Source: Saprospiraceae bacterium
GTDB lineage: Bacteria; Bacteroidota; Bacteroidia; Chitinophagales; Saprospiraceae
NCBI GenBank assembly: GCA_007125435.1
Contig: SLDF01000144.1
Coordinates: forward strand, 1 to 23,358
Direction of reading: 5' to 3'
Length of the DNA stretch: 23,358 nucleotides
Shown here: piece by piece, positions 22,888 to 23,358 of the stretch
How positions within the stretch are numbered: position 1 is the first letter of the stretch
Layout: the number at the start of each line of letters is the position of its first letter
Notes under the pieces: model-generated
The model's database searches: none
Seen by the model: the letters and a program-made list of their open reading frames with translations, nothing else
Told to the model about the DNA's origin: nothing
Position numbers and translations under genes: made by a program

Positions 22888-23358
22888 CCATTTCGCACGT
22901 TTTCTTTAATGAACATATCTCTGCATAATTTGGGCTAGATTTAGTGCCAAGCTAGAGGGTAGTGACATCTTAATTGCGTAGAGTGTCAGATCTGGGATAA
23001 GTTCGCTGGCGCTAGCGTTTATAGCAGCGCTTCATTTTTGGGGTTATTAGTATTTTGATTATTAAGTACTCTAATGCAAATGAAACTTGAAAGCTATCAG
23101 TTATCTTCAAGCCTCAAGCCTCAAGCCTCAAGCCTCAAGCTCCAAGCTTTAAGCTCCAAGCAACCGACGTCGCATTATTGAAAATATGATCAGTTATTTT
23201 GCACATAGGCTTGATTTTTCTTTTTTTCTGCCTTGTAATCAGGATTCACAGGGTTTGAGGCTACCTCTAAAAACCCCTTCAGCGGCTGGAACGCAACATT
23301 TTAGAATGTGCTGCTTGATAATTTTGATTTATACTTCCTTGTTCATCAGTCACGTAGC
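22888..23358. other. Non-coding tail of the window
   Basis: No convincing reading frame. It contains a possible remnant of a palindromic-element arm (about 22917-22940), the heptamer array at 23105-23160, and an imperfect hairpin at about 23251-23276 (GGGTTT/AAACCC outer and GAGG/CCTC inner pairs) without a T run. Otherwise I see nothing specific. Confidence 0.5.
23105..23160. repeat. Heptamer tandem array, CYYYAAG type
   Basis: Eight 7-bp units without interruption: CTTCAAG, four copies of CCTCAAG, CTCCAAG, CTTTAAG and CTCCAAG. AAG and the first C are fixed and the three middle positions are pyrimidines. Its reverse complement matches the array at 31-75. Confidence 0.9.

Noticed and set aside
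23105..23160. Heptamer array considered as a CRISPR array
   Set aside because: Units are 7 bp, contiguous and without spacers; no cas genes in the window.

Overview
The window looks like a chromosomal stretch from a Bacteroidota bacterium, probably of the Saprospiria/Chitinophagia-like side rather than Bacteroidales. The evidence is a secreted choice-of-anchor-B protein ending in a type IX secretion (T9SS) sorting domain, the ClpP N-terminus typical of the phylum, promoters of the phylum-specific TTG / TAnnTTTG type, few Shine-Dalgarno sequences, and intergenic heptamer and GC-rich structured repeats. The lineage is an inference; no rRNA is present.

Layout. 1-856 holds no convincing protein gene. 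It carries a heptamer repeat array, two tandem promoter-box-terminator units that look like paralogous small RNA genes, and a degraded copy of a palindromic element. 857-6943 (minus strand) holds an MscS channel, a three-gene ABC importer (ATPase, permease, lipoprotein; TrpX/PF04392 type) and an 802-residue T9SS-secreted protein. 7057-7876 is a divergent pair: hotdog thioesterase (minus) and ArsC-like reductase (plus). 8255-15702 is a minus-strand block: tRNA-Leu(UAG), trigger factor, ClpP, ClpX, TruA, a DUF389 membrane protein and a FemAB/GNAT-like acyltransferase. Its core is protein quality control: trigger factor meets nascent chains, and ClpXP degrades failed or tagged proteins. 16116-18877 (plus) has a bifunctional Rel/SpoT (p)ppGpp enzyme and a Fur-family regulator. 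18920-22887 has a CBS-ACT protein, a TM2-TPR-SHOCT protein, two unrecognised membrane proteins and a DinB/DUF1572 protein. The last 470 bases are non-coding with a second, oppositely oriented heptamer array.

The genes are mostly ordinary housekeeping genes. The less ordinary material lies between them: (i) a duplicated small RNA locus at 294-609 with matching promoters, a shared upstream 9-mer and a shared 19-nt box; (ii) a family of modular palindromic elements (four copies plus one possible relic) with about 25-bp inverted termini and exchangeable inner modules; (iii) three copies of a 121-135 bp GC-rich, nested-pairing repeat, one of them inside such an element; (iv) two families of 7-bp tandem repeats. 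No transposase, phage gene, CRISPR array or resistance island is visible.
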